NCBI GenBank assembly: GCA_900323505.1
Contig: OOIN01000012.1
Location: 744,001 to 808,000 of the forward strand
DNA: 64,000 nucleotides
From: Ustilago trichophora
Lineage: Eukaryota > Basidiomycota > Ustilaginomycetes > Ustilaginales > Ustilaginaceae
Reading direction: 5' to 3'
Part shown: one piece after another, positions 19,303 to 30,200 of the stretch
Layout: each line of letters starts with the position of its first letter
How positions within the stretch are numbered: the first letter of the stretch is position 1
Position numbers and translations under genes: made by a program
The notes under the pieces: generated by a model
The model's input: the letters and a program-made list of their open reading frames with translations, nothing else
What the model was told of the DNA's origin: nothing
Databases searched by the model: none

Positions 19303-22300
19303 TTAAGACCAATCCAGCACATCATCCAGATCCAACCCGATGCCCAAACCCATAGGCACCTCGGTCGAAACCTGACGATGCTTATTCGCATTGCCACTAG
19401 CACTCGAGATGCTGAGCGATCTGTCGCCCCTGCCCTTGTTCAGATCGGCACCGAGAGCCTTGTGCAATCTGGCGCTTGAACCGGATGGCAGACCCAATCC
19501 GAGATGACTGGGCTGTCGCTCGTGGGCTCCACCATAGTGGGGATGCGAGCTGCCATGGCCGATGACGCGAGGGCTGCTCATGTCAAAAGTGGGCGTGCGC
19601 GGGAAAGGCGATGAGGAAGGGGGGAAGTCGTCGCTGGTGTCAAACCTGCCGCCGCGCATGGAGGAGGTGTTGGGCTGGCGAGGTTGAAGCTCGGGCGTTT
19701 TGAGGAGCGAAGAAGACCAAGGAGTGCCAAAGCCAGAGGGTTGACGGGCACGGGCGGCGCGGGTGCTCGAGGTGGGAGACTGAAGTTGCCAGGCTCGGCT
19801 ATTGCTGCCGCTGTAAAAGGCCTCGCCGCTGAGGTGGTCGTCAAAGCCGTCCACGTATCCGCTGCTGTAGACCAGGCTAGGCATGCTGGTGGAAGGCTCG
19901 GTTCCAAACGCACCGGACAAAAAGTCGCGTCCAGGGGTCGACAACAGTCCGCCGCTGAACGAGTCGACTCGCTGATGACGTCCGCCAGAACGCGAAGGAG
20001 TCTGACTGCCAAGAGGCTGGGCACCTGCACGGTAAGCCCAAGATCCACCAGAAGCGAGTCGCGACGGAGTCGAAAACACATCGGCGTGTACTGCCTCATC
20101 ATCTCCAAGGCCCAACGAAAGGGGACCCGAGTGGCTCAGCTTGCGTCCCGAAGCGTGGCGGCTGGGCGTGCTCATGCCCACCATACGAGGTGGCGTAGTC
20201 TGACGTTCAGACCTCTTACTGCCACGAGTGGGCTCCCAATCGGCGCGAGAGAAGCCAGCGAGAAGACTGGGAGTGGTGCTGGCGTCTGTAAAGTCGGCAG
20301 TTGCTTCGCTCGCCTTGGATGGGGTTTCGGGCACGGCAGGTCGGACTCCTGAGGAGGCGGTTGTGCTCTTGCGGGCAAGCGGCGATCCAGGCTCGTTCAT
20401 CCTCCAACCGACACGCTCGGCGCGCGAACGTCCCTGACCTTGACGCTTGACGGTACTGCGTCCACCGCGATCACCCACCGACAAGAGGGGCGGGCTGGGC
20501 GCCAAAGCGATCGACGACGAAACGGCAACGCCGTGGCGGTGAATTGGCGTACCGCTGGGAAGAGTGAAGACAGGTTCCTGACCCGAAAGCACTGCTTCGA
20601 GCGCTTCAGGCGTGCTGAGGTGTGCGTACGATGAGACCGAAGTGGGCAGGGACGAGGCAGGCGACAGGTGCTCGGTGAGCGCGGCATCGCAGCAGTCATC
20701 GCAGAACCATTCATCGTCGAGATCGTTGACCGTGTTGATGCCAACACAGGGCAGGTGGAGCCAGCGCTTGCATCCATCGCACTGGACCATAATGATGGAA
20801 TCATCATCAATGCCGCATTTGCAGCCAAAGATAGCGCTGGTGTTGGATCGCGCCAACGAGGCACCTGTTGCCACTGACTTACGTGTCGAGCTTGCTGCAG
20901 AAGCAGGTGCCTTGGGTTTGCGTCCACGCCGCTTGGAAGGCGTCTCGCTGACGCGCAACAGCTGCTGGTGCTTCGACTTTCGGCCTCGCTTGGAGGGGCT
21001 ACGCGTGGTTGCAGCAGCAGCGGCGGCAGCAGCAGCAGCAGCAAGCTGAGCACGTTGGTATTTGCGTGCACGGTCGAGCAACGCCTTGGCAACCATAGGA
21101 TGGTGCCGAAAGGCGGCGTCTGAAGTTCCCTTGGTTTCCAAGTCGGTCTCGTCGCTCGACTCGGCTTCGAGCCAGCGCTGGATGCCTTGACGACGTTTTT
21201 GTTTCAGCTCGTCAATGTGGCGACCGGCAGCAGACCAGGGACCACTTGGGCAGTCGGGCCAGTCAAGGGTGGGGAGTTGAGCGCTGGAGCTGGTGTTGGT
21301 GCTTCCACCGAGTCGCGGACGGTACAGCTTGTCGTCCTGCTGTCTTGCACCATCGACGCCACTCATGCACATGAGAGCCATCAAGGCCTTCTGCGCGTCG
21401 GCACCAATGTCATCGGACTCTTGAGTGGATCTGACCATCTTCTTGACGGGTGAGGGTGGCTCCGAGGCGGGGAATTGCGAGGAGAGCGAGAAGCTTGGCG
21501 AAATGCCTGAGGGGCACGGTGTTCCTGCCGAAGTGGGATCTGTCGAAGATCCATTTTCGCTGCGAGCTGCCGAATCTTCCGAGTCGGATCCGCGGAGAAG
21601 CAGAGCATCACGATCCGAGGAGGTTGAGAATCGTCTTGATGAAAAGTGATCTGGGATGGGAGGGTGATCTGAGATCTGCTGCGCAAAGTCGCGGTGCACG
21701 GCCACACGGCCAAGGCCTTCCACCTCGACAGGCACAAGCTTGGCGCTCTGGCTGACGACGGGCGATGCATCTACGATAAAGGCCGAGAAGGGGTCGCGTG
21801 TCTCTGCAAAGGCGAGACCCGTCATGACGGGTTCGGGAATAAAGCGTGGTGAGAAGCCGGGCGAGCTCTTGATGCGATCTTCTGACAAAGGCACTGAGCT
21901 GATCATGGCAGCCGAGGCCCAGCCAGCCGTGTCGACGAGGCTGCGCTGCGATGCACGGAGCTCTGAGGCAAAAGCAGTGGAAGCTTTGCGTTTACTCGGC
22001 GAGGCATCAAGCGCAGCGCTCTGCAAAGCTCGCGAAGCTCGTTTTGGCAGAGTGTGAGGGGCAACAGCCGCAGCAACCGAAGAAGCCGTCGGGGTGCGGT
22101 CGCCGATGGGAGATTCCCAGCCCATGTCGACGTTGCCTACCCTCTTTCCGCGACGGGGAGTGGAGAGCACCTTGGCGGCATCTTGATTTTCGAGATCGGC
22201 AAGGGTAGTCTGAGATGATGAAGCAAAGGGCGAAGAGCGGCTGTACTCGAAGAGGTTGGAGGTGGACATGGGAAGGCCGAGACCGTAAGCGGGGACCGAG

Positions 22301-22668
22301 TCATGGTCGGTAGCGGCTCTCGAGTTCATGACGGCGTCCATGATGCTGGCGGTGCTGGAAGTGCGCTTGAAGGACCTGTTTCCCCTTTTGAGTGGGGAAG
22401 AGGTTGAAGAGGACGAGGGCGCTGGTGATGCTGTCGAGATTTTCTTGGAAGACGATTGACGCTGCTTTTTCTGAGGCGAAGGGGACAAAGTGCGAGACTG
22501 GGAATGAGGTTTGAGATGACCAGCATCTGCAAAGGGGACCTGAATGTTGACCATCGATGGCGAGAGTGCGCTCGTCATGTTGCAAAAAGGCGTAGCTGCC
22601 AGTGGGGAGAGTGATGCGGGCGATGGCGATGGTGAGGGAGGGTCGAGATAAGGATGAGACCATGGCAT
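19303..22668 (-). CDS. PHD-finger and AT-hook nuclear protein
   Basis: A 1121-residue, mostly disordered, Ser/Pro-rich protein. One canonical PHD finger lies at about residues 612-660: CKCGIDDDSIIMVQCDGC, then the zinc-binding His in KRWLHLPC, then EWFCDDCC; this Cys4-His-Cys3 pattern is complete. Just before it are a poly-Ala run and two basic motifs, SPSKRGRKSK and KRRGRKPKAP, the second a good AT-hook. The C-terminus ends in a short conserved-looking acidic motif, GIGLDLDDVLDWS. PHD fingers of this type read histone H3 tails, so a chromatin role is likely; the complex is unknown. The frame begins with a TTG-led extension, and ATG 22668 (MPWSHPYLD) is the first Met. I cannot name an orthologue. 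Confidence 0.82.
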   Translation of the reverse strand: MPWSHPYLDPPSPSPSPASLSPLAATPFCNMTSALSPSMVNIQVPFADAGHLKPHSQSRTLSPSPQKKQRQSSSKKISTASPAPSSSSTSSPLKRGNRSFKRTSSTASIMDAVMNSRAATDHDSVPAYGLGLPMSTSNLFEYSRSSPFASSSQTTLADLENQDAAKVLSTPRRGKRVGNVDMGWESPIGDRTPTASSVAAAVAPHTLPKRASRALQSAALDASPSKRKASTAFASELRASQRSLVDTAGWASAAMISSVPLSEDRIKSSPGFSPRFIPEPVMTGLAFAETRDPFSAFIVDASPVVSQSAKLVPVEVEGLGRVAVHRDFAQQISDHPPIPDHFSSRRFSTSSDRDALLLRGSDSEDSAARSENGSSTDPTSAGTPCPSGISPSFSLSSQFPASEPPSPVKKMVRSTQESDDIGADAQKALMALMCMSGVDGARQQDDKLYRPRLGGSTNTSSSAQLPTLDWPDCPSGPWSAAGRHIDELKQKRRQGIQRWLEAESSDETDLETKGTSDAAFRHHPMVAKALLDRARKYQRAQLAAAAAAAAAAATTRSPSKRGRKSKHQQLLRVSETPSKRRGRKPKAPASAASSTRKSVATGASLARSNTSAIFGCKCGIDDDSIIMVQCDGCKRWLHLPCVGINTVNDLDDEWFCDDCCDAALTEHLSPASSLPTSVSSYAHLSTPEALEAVLSGQEPVFTLPSGTPIHRHGVAVSSSIALAPSPPLLSVGDRGGRSTVKRQGQGRSRAERVGWRMNEPGSPLARKSTTASSGVRPAVPETPSKASEATADFTDASTTPSLLAGFSRADWEPTRGSKRSERQTTPPRMVGMSTPSRHASGRKLSHSGPLSLGLGDDEAVHADVFSTPSRLASGGSWAYRAGAQPLGSQTPSRSGGRHQRVDSFSGGLLSTPGRDFLSGAFGTEPSTSMPSLVYSSGYVDGFDDHLSGEAFYSGSNSRAWQLQSPTSSTRAARARQPSGFGTPWSSSLLKTPELQPRQPNTSSMRGGRFDTSDDFPPSSSPFPRTPTFDMSSPRVIGHGSSHPHYGGAHERQPSHLGLGLPSGSSARLHKALGADLNKGRGDRSLSISSASGNANKHRQVSTEVPMGLGIGLDLDDVLDWS

Positions 22669-23501
22669 GGTGATCAAGGCATCGAGTCAAGTTGATCGTG
22701 ATCAAGATGGTGTAGCGATGATGGAGGCAATGACCAAGGTGAGTGTCAGGTGAAGAAAAGTGAAAGTCAAGGTGGGAAAAGTAGATGTTAGCGACAGGGT
22801 CTTTTTTTTGAGAGAGAGAGAGAGATGATGTCGACGGTCGGTGGGAAAGAGATGCAAAACTTTGTGTCTCTAGACAGTGATGAAGATGAAGGGCTGCGTC
22901 GCATGAAATGACCGGCATGAGGCACACAAGCGTCATTCGAGCGTCGATCCGGTCCCACCGACCGCTGCTGCGCAAAGGGAAAAGGAAGAACAAAGGGGAA
23001 CAGCTCTTATTCCTATACTACGTACCTTTGACTGCAATACGTCTGGTCTTGATGCAGGAGGCAAACGAAATGGAAAGAAAAAGGCGACCGACGACCAGCG
23101 ATAGAGAAGCCTTGGTTGATTTTTTTTCCCTCTCGGAGAGATCTCGAATTCGCCTTGTTCTTCTGACTCTTTGACTTGAAGTGTTCAAGTGAAAACCTGT
23201 CAAGGGATGCAGCCTAAGACCCAAAAAGGAGGATCCGAACAAGGAGAATCGAGAGATGCCTGGTGATGTTAGAGAGGGAAGAAGGGGAGGAGGGGAGGAG
23301 GGAGGAAAGCGAAATGCAGAGTGACAATATGAAAGGGAAACGAATCGGATTGGGCTGAGGTGAGGTGAGGCGCTTGGGTCAAAGTGGAATGTGACGTGAA
23401 CCGATGTGACTGCAGAGGGTGCAATTCAGAGTGATTGGACTAGAGAGGTGCGAAATTGCGATTCCAAATTGTGTGTGCCTGTAAGCCGCGATGTGAAGCT
23501 A

Positions 23502-23534
23502 TGCAGTGCGGTGCGGTGCGGTGCAGTGCGGTGT
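23502..23534. repeat. GTGCG pentamer array
   Basis: Imperfect tandem copies of GTGCG with GTGCA variants, in intergenic DNA upstream of the PHD-finger gene. It has the same 5-base period as the TACTG, CTGTG and CTGAG arrays elsewhere. Confidence 0.6.
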
Positions 23535-25744
23535 GATTTCGAATTGGGCGAGCAACTAAGAAAAGGGTGCGTCAGGAAGGAAAAAAGTGCAGTTGAAATT
23601 CCAATTTGCGCCGCTTTCCACTTTCCAGTTCCACTTTTGGTCGGCGTACTGCGTATACTTGGATGGTGTTTCCGATAAGCTCGACCAACTATCGGAGTAT
23701 GCCGATCGAGGTTGATAGATGCGATGGTGTTGACGCTGGTCTGGATGCAGGGTTGTATGCACTGAAGGCAAAAGCTGAATGATCGCCGGCAAGTGGGTAC
23801 AGTTGACAGCTGCGGAGTCGATCAAGGAGCCGTACGAAGGCGAACAAGTGCTAATGTTGGTCCAGCTAGACGGTAAAGATAGAGATCAAGTGAATGTGGA
23901 AGGATGCCGTGAGGTTGTTGGTAGGCAGGTCGGCGGTCGTCACTGTTTGCAGCGCCTTTGTAGTGCAGAGGTAGCTGAGTGCAAAAGACGCCAGACGAAG
24001 CAAGTTACTAATATAGGAAGGATGTTGACTCGAAGCGAAGCGCAAAGGGGGGGAAAAGATTGTTGAGAGATGATGGTAGTGAATGGTGATGAAGATGATG
24101 GAGGCCTGATGTCGAAAGACGATAGAATGGAATGGACACAAAGGGATTGAACAATGAACCAAGAACCCCAGATTTGACAAGAGAAGCAGAGGCGGCCTGA
24201 GTGCAAGCAGTGTGCAGATGGCGTGCAGCAATCGAACGAGCGAGGCCAAGGTTGCAAACAGCACCGATATCGACTCTTGAGATCAAGACAGGCACGAGAC
24301 ACACTCTGAATCTTGTTGCAAAAGGGTGCGAGAGCAGAGGAGAGTAGATGCTGAATGTTGAGCAGCACACGAGACCTAAGTTCTGGCAAACCGTAGTCTA
24401 AACGCTGACTCCGACGATTCAGAGCTGGGCTACTACACTAGCTCTGCACGCTGGTATCAGCAGGAACACAACAGACACCGACACCGACACCGACACAGCC
24501 CAAAAGCAGCAGCAGCAGCAGCAGCGGCGGCGACGGCGGCAGCGAAAGTGCAGCAGCGATAAGTTATGCAAACAAGACATCCACAGCGAAAAGCGCCCAG
24601 TGCTGAGGCGAGGGCAAACGCGGGAGTGAGGATGCGGAAGCAATCAAGCGAGCCGTTGCTTCTCTTTCCTCTCTTTCTTCTCTCTCTCCCTCTCCCCCTC
24701 CCTTCCGTGTGTGAACGATACGCTAGCAGAAACGGGGATCAAGCCACACACCCACATCCACGCCCCTCTCCTTCTCTCTTTTTCTCTTTGCCATACGCTC
24801 TGTGCACATCGACCCTCACTCAGCAATGTCTTTATGCTCTAAGCTTTATCCTGATCGTGTTCATGTCAGCAGCCAGCCAGCCAGCCAGCCAGGAGACCTG
24901 TCGTAGAGCTGCATCTTCCCCACGTACACAAACACAGCGATCGAGCTTTCCCATTAGCTCGCCTACAAGCGCACTTGCGAGCCGGCCAATCGTCTATCAA
25001 GTGCCATTCTTGCGCTTAACTCTTCTAGCGGGGACAGAAAGAGGTTTGAAAGCAAAGCGGAGCGGGTCCAAGCGCTCGCGCTCTCGGGGACTAGTCTAGG
25101 CGCATGCATGCGAACCAAACCTCTCTTTTGTTTTGTGGGAATTCCTGAGAGCCCAAGAAGAAATTCCAGTCGTGTGGCATGCGAATTAAATCAAAAAAAG
25201 AGAATTGCCAAATTCAGCCGAGGAGGAGGAGAAGTTGTGTTGTGTTGAATTTGTACTGCACAAGAAAATCCCCCGCATCTCCTTTTATCGTATGGCCTCT
25301 CTTTCCTTTTCTCTCACATCGATCGCGCACACACAAGCTTGGGATTTGGTCCAAAGATCTTGCGCTTACTTGGTTTCAAGGTGAAGAAGATACAAGAGTG
25401 TACGACGAGGAAGCTGTGATGCTCACAAGAGACAAGAGACTTGATGGAGGTGGATGTGAGGCGGAGAAGAAGCATGGCATCATTCGATTGTATCATTGCG
25501 CATCCCCCTCCGAAGCATCTGTAGTTTTTGCATTCCCGTTTTGAACCGCCATAGTCACAGTCACAGTTGACGGCAATGGTAAATTCTCTTGGTCTAAAAG
25601 ACTAGGGATCGCAAACTGCATCCATCCTGCTCCGACGGCGGCGTTGATGTGTTGCTGTTTTTGTGCTATGGAACGGGCAAAAGGCGAAGCAAAGCGAAGA
25701 GAATGGGAAGATGTTGAAAATTCCACCCTGCAGCATACAGTACA

Positions 25745-25768
25745 ACACACACACACACACACACACGC
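25745..25768. repeat. CA dinucleotide repeat
   Basis: About eleven CA units in non-coding DNA, directly after a CATACAGTACA site of the TACTG family. Confidence 0.8.
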
Positions 25769-26710
25769 AATGTAGTGGTGCAGCGATGTCGCGCAGAAAG
25801 AAACGTGGGTGGTTGGATGCAGGTTGGAGTGAGACATGCATCTCCCTGCATGCACTTTACGCGTCCGACCATAAAGTACGGTTTCGTTCGCGTCGTGTTT
25901 GTGGATGTGGCGTGAGAGCAGCAGCGACAACAGAAGGTTGTTGCAATTTACGTGACGGACGCGCAGACCACCAACCACCAAGTTCGACGCGAAAAAAATG
26001 GCTGCAGCTCGGAGAAGGTCCTCGCATGGGAACTTTTGTCAGCCCTAACCCCTGAGCTGTACTGTACAGAATAAGCCTCTCCTCGCAACGTCTCTCTGCC
26101 TCGGTTGGATCCATGAGATAATGCGGTGACAAAGGCCGGGTAGAAGTTCACATCTCTCTACAACCTTTCGGGAAACCTTTGTTCTTTACAGCCCACCCGT
26201 CACCGAGCAGCCGGCATGATGTCCATACAACTGACTCTGACCCTTTTCATACACCACCTCGATCGACGTGGTCACCGGTATACACCATCATCGAAACTGA
26301 ATCTATCTTACCACACAAACTCTTCTTATCTCATCTTTTGAAGAAGCCAGTTGTCTGAATCAATCAAGAGTACTGCAGTCACGCATGCAGCAGCAAATGT
26401 GACTGAACAGAAGGAATGCAACAAGTCAGCCATTCTATACCGACGCGAAGGCGCTAAAAAAAATAGGAAAAAAGAAGAAAAGAAGAAAAAAAGGAGATGT
26501 GAAAATGTGGCCCTTGCGATCGTGCATTGCTGTGAACCACACGCCCGCATGCCTATCTGTCTCTTTTTTTGTTCTTCCACAAAGTCACATCTCACATCTC
26601 ACTCAACTCTAGTATTAATCGTACGCTCGGTTACTTCACCATTCAACCCTACCTCCTTACATGTTTGATAACCACTTCACACTTCACCTAGGTTGGCGTT
26701 GACAGGATGA

Positions 26711-26732
26711 ACTACTGTATTGTACTGTATAC
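26711..26732. repeat. TACTG-type cluster
   Basis: ACTACTGTATTGTACTGTAT, an imperfect CTGTA pentamer tandem in the gene-poor region. Confidence 0.6.
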
Positions 26733-26815
26733 ACACCACACGCTGCATAATGTGCAGATGAATATGCTGTGCCGACGATCAAAACAAACAAAACCTCATC
26801 CCACCTCTGCCGTAT

Positions 26816-26844
26816 CAGTACAGTACTGTACAGTACTGTATAGT
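26816..26844. repeat. GTACTGTACAGTAC palindromic array
   Basis: TCAGTACAGTACTGTACAG leads into TACTGTATAG. The array holds overlapping inverted copies of GTACTGTAC, so it can fold back on itself. It lies in the 3' flank of the Mto1-like gene, with related sites within 200 bases on both sides. Confidence 0.65.
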
Positions 26845-26994
26845 GCAACACATGCATCGAGTCAAGGCAGAAAACACGACACGGCACGATACAGTGTACA
26901 GGAACATTTCTTTTCCCGTCGCCATTCGAATAATTGCATGTGCTTGCAGCTTTATCCCAAGATTCCGACTTGTGTGACACTTCAACTTCTACCG

Positions 26995-27036
26995 CACAGT
27001 ACTGTGCAGTACAGTACAGCAACCCATTACAGTACA
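26995..27036. repeat. TACAG/TACTG pentamer array
   Basis: CACAGTACTGTGCAGTACAG runs on to TACAGC, and a further TTACAGTACAC sits at 27028-27038. Another GTACAGTAC lies at 27159-27167. All are non-coding. Confidence 0.6.
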
Positions 27037-27242
27037 CTTTTCATTTTCTTCTGCAGCCGTATTTTTAGCAGCCCCACATCTTTCGCACGTATCGGTCGCC
27101 CAACACTCAGAGAAGTGTCAAAAATATCAGATAAACAGTGTTGTGTAGAGCATGACAGGTACAGTACAAATACATGGGGTACATTTAAGCAATAGGCGGC
27201 AGGGTAGGAATAGAAAGGTCTGATAAGAATGGCAAGTGTTTT

Positions 27243-30200
27243 TTAGTTGATACCTCGCACGTTGGCCTGAAGATCGCCAACCATTCGATTGCGCCTCGTT
27301 GCAGCCTCGAGATCCTTTTCGTGTTTTCTTCGGATCTCTTCCAACTCGGCCACTCTCTCTTTGGCTCCCTGTCTCTCCCTCTTGACCCGCTCCTCGGCTG
27401 CTTTACACCGCAGTTCGAGCTCCTTGATTCGGGCAGCCCATTTGCCTTCGCCTTCGCCATATTTCACCTTGGCCTCTGCCAGACGGTCTTCCGCCTGCGA
27501 AGCCTGGGTGAGCGCTGTGGCCAGACGTCTCTCTGCCGTGTTGGCACGAGTGGTGAGCAAGGTGAGCTTGTTGTTCTCCCCTGGGGTGGAGAGCGAAGTA
27601 CGTGTTTTGAGGGATGAAATCTGCTGCAGCAGCTCAGCGTTGGTCGCTTTGACTGCATCCAGTTCCGACTGCTTGGATACCAGCCGTTGACGCCATTGCC
27701 CTTGCTTGTCGGTAGCCACTTTGATCGAGGCTTCGAATCGGTCGATCTGGCGGAAACGCGAATCTTGTTGTCGTTTGAGGGCGTTGTACTTTTCCAAAAG
27801 CTTGCTTTCCAGTTCCTTGGCTTTCTGGTCCACTCCGAGCTGCGTATCGAAGACGCGACGCAGTCGACCCAGCAGACTCGAATGAAAGACCTCAAAGTTG
27901 GTGAAGGGTTTGAGCTCCGCCTCTCTCTTGCGTGGCGTGGCAGAGCCGTCAGCTGAAGAGGAAGCGAGGATCTTGCCCATCTGCTGGTAGATGGTGAGCA
28001 GCAGTGTGTTGCGCTGGTTGAGCGCATCGCGTGTCGCCTGTTCTGTACGCAACGTCGCACGCTCGCCATCGTTGAGTTCATGCTCGAGCTCCTCCACCTT
28101 GGCACGCGCTGCTTCGAGCTCCTTGCGCTCGGCCTTGATTGCATTCTGTTGTGCTTCGAATCGCTCGGATAATCCCAGATGCGACTGCATCTCGCTAGCG
28201 AGCTTGGCTTGGGCATCGCGCAGCTCAGAGTGCAGCTGCGCAAGCGTTTCCTCCTTCTGACGGAGTGCGTCGTCTTTACGGTCGAGCTCCTTGCGTGCAC
28301 GTGCCAGATCGTCCTCACAGCGAGCCAGATCGCGTTTGAGACGATCGATCTCGAGCTCGAGACTGTACTTGTCGTTGGCAGAGCTCTGGCCCATCCGGAA
28401 CGACTCGTTCTCTTTGGCTCGCAGTGCGTCCTGCAAGGTCTGCACGTCGGCTTTGCGCGTGGCGAGATCGTCTTCCATCTGATTGAGCTCCTTTTCGAGC
28501 GCGAGGATGGCTTCGTCCTTGTCGCGGACGGTGCGCGACATGCGCTCTTCCGTCTCCTCGAGCTTGCGCTCCCATTCGGCGTGGGCGTCGTCAAGCGCAC
28601 GCTCTTCCGCCTTGAGATCTTCGACCACATCGGAAACCTTGGCATCCAATTTCGCGTTGAGATCTTCTAGTCGCGCTCGCTCGGCAGTAAGCTGCTCCAC
28701 CTCACGTGCGTATGTATCGGCCTCGTCTCGCATCGCTTCGAGTTCGCCAAGAGTTGCTTCCAGCTGAGTCTGGGTCCCGCTCAGCTCTTGCGTCGTGGCG
28801 GCAAGCTTCTCCTTGAGAACGGTAGTGTGTCGATCGTGCTTCTCATTGGCCTGCTGAAGTGCTTCTTCCACCTTGACAATCTCTTCGTCGAGCTGCTTGA
28901 TCTCGTCGGCGCGCGCTTCCAGCTCCTCTTCGAGACCAAACATGCGGTTCGACATCTCCTGCATCTCCTTGTTGGTCTCTGCCAGGTCGACATCCTTGAG
29001 TTCAAGCTCCTTTTGCAGCTCGTCCGCTTCGGCACGAAGTTCGTCTGCCTCCTGCTTGAAGGCTTGCACCTGGCGATCAAGCTCGTCCGCTTCTGCTTCG
29101 ACACCCTCGAGCTGCACCTTTTGCTCCTCGAGCAGATTCTCAGCTTGACGCAACTCGTACTCAAGGTCAGCAACCTTGGCCGTAAGATTCTGCAGTTCGG
29201 CGTCAAGCTTTTCAAGCTCAGATTCCTTGCCATCGATTTGGAGCTGTGCCGATGCCAAGTCGTCGCGCAGCTTGTCGATCTGGTCTTGGTATCGATCCGC
29301 AGCCAGACGCTCGGCTTCCACAAAGCGAGCAGCTTCGTCTTCTTGAGTGATATTGGCGTGCTCGAGCCTCTGATTGGCCACGTCGAGTTCTCGTTGAAGC
29401 GCTTCCTCAGAAGAGCGCAACTCGTACAGCTCATCCTTGTGCTGTTCAATGTCAGCCACGAGCTGGGCGTGCCGCTCGAGCATCTTGGCGTTTTCGGTCT
29501 TGTGAGCCGTTAGCTGCTGTTCGAGCTCGTCAATGTTGCGTTGATAATGAGATGTCTCGCCAGGTGATTGAGAGCGACGCTGTCGGGAGCGGAGGAGCTC
29601 GATCTCGTCCCGAGCCTGCTCGAGCTGCTCTTGAACTTCATCCCGTTCCCTGCGCAGCTCGTATTTTTCGTCCTCGTGCTCGTCGCGCAGTGCATCGATA
29701 CGCTGCCGTAAGCGGGTCGAATCGCCAAGAGAGGTGGCTGATGTCTCGTCGCCTCGGCTTGCATCTCCGGGGGGTGGACCCCGTCGCTTGACGAAGTCGA
29801 GCTCGTCTTGAAGACGCACCTTTTCTCGTCTCTCCTCTTCAGCCTTATTGTTGGCGGTAAGCAGCTTGGCTTGAAGATCGGCGATGCGCTTTTCGTATTC
29901 ATCTGCGCTTGCTCCCTTCCATTGCTGTTGCTCCTTTTGAAGGACTTTGATGGCGCGATCCTGTTGCTTGAGCATGGCCTGCTGCGCGATCATCTTGTTG
30001 GTATACGAGAGCTTCTCCTTCTTCAAGACAATGAGTTCAGCCAGGCGGTCATCGAGCGAGACTTTTTCGCGCAGGAGATCGACAACGATTTTGAGCTCGT
30101 CACGCTCCTGTGTGAGACTGTTGATCTTTTCTTGAGCCGACTTCATCGACACACCGGCTGCAGAACGCCGACGCATGGCACGAGCACCCCACTGACCCGA

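Larger units (their letters stand above)
22669..27242. other. 4.6 kb gene-poor region
   Basis: Lies between two minus-strand genes (PHD-finger and Mto1-like). The frames present are short, low in complexity and overlap on both strands, as in non-coding DNA. It is rich in simple repeats: GTGCG pentamers (23502-23534), a CAG/CGG-like tract (24500-24545), tandem AGCC (24870-24893), a CA run (25745-25768), and TACTG-family sites at 25734, 26057, 26711, 26816, 26995 and 27159. The first part probably holds a long regulatory leader for the PHD gene; the last part is the 3' flank of the Mto1-like gene. No RNA gene was recognised. Confidence 0.5.

Noticed and set aside
24566..25099. 177-codon frame (plus) in the gene-poor region
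   Set aside because: Low-complexity Ser/Pro/Leu composition, overlapping frames on the other strand, no recognised motif.
28788..29513. 241-codon frame (plus) over the Mto1-like gene
   Set aside because: Antisense shadow of a Glu/Leu-rich coiled coil; Leu/Phe-rich without structure.
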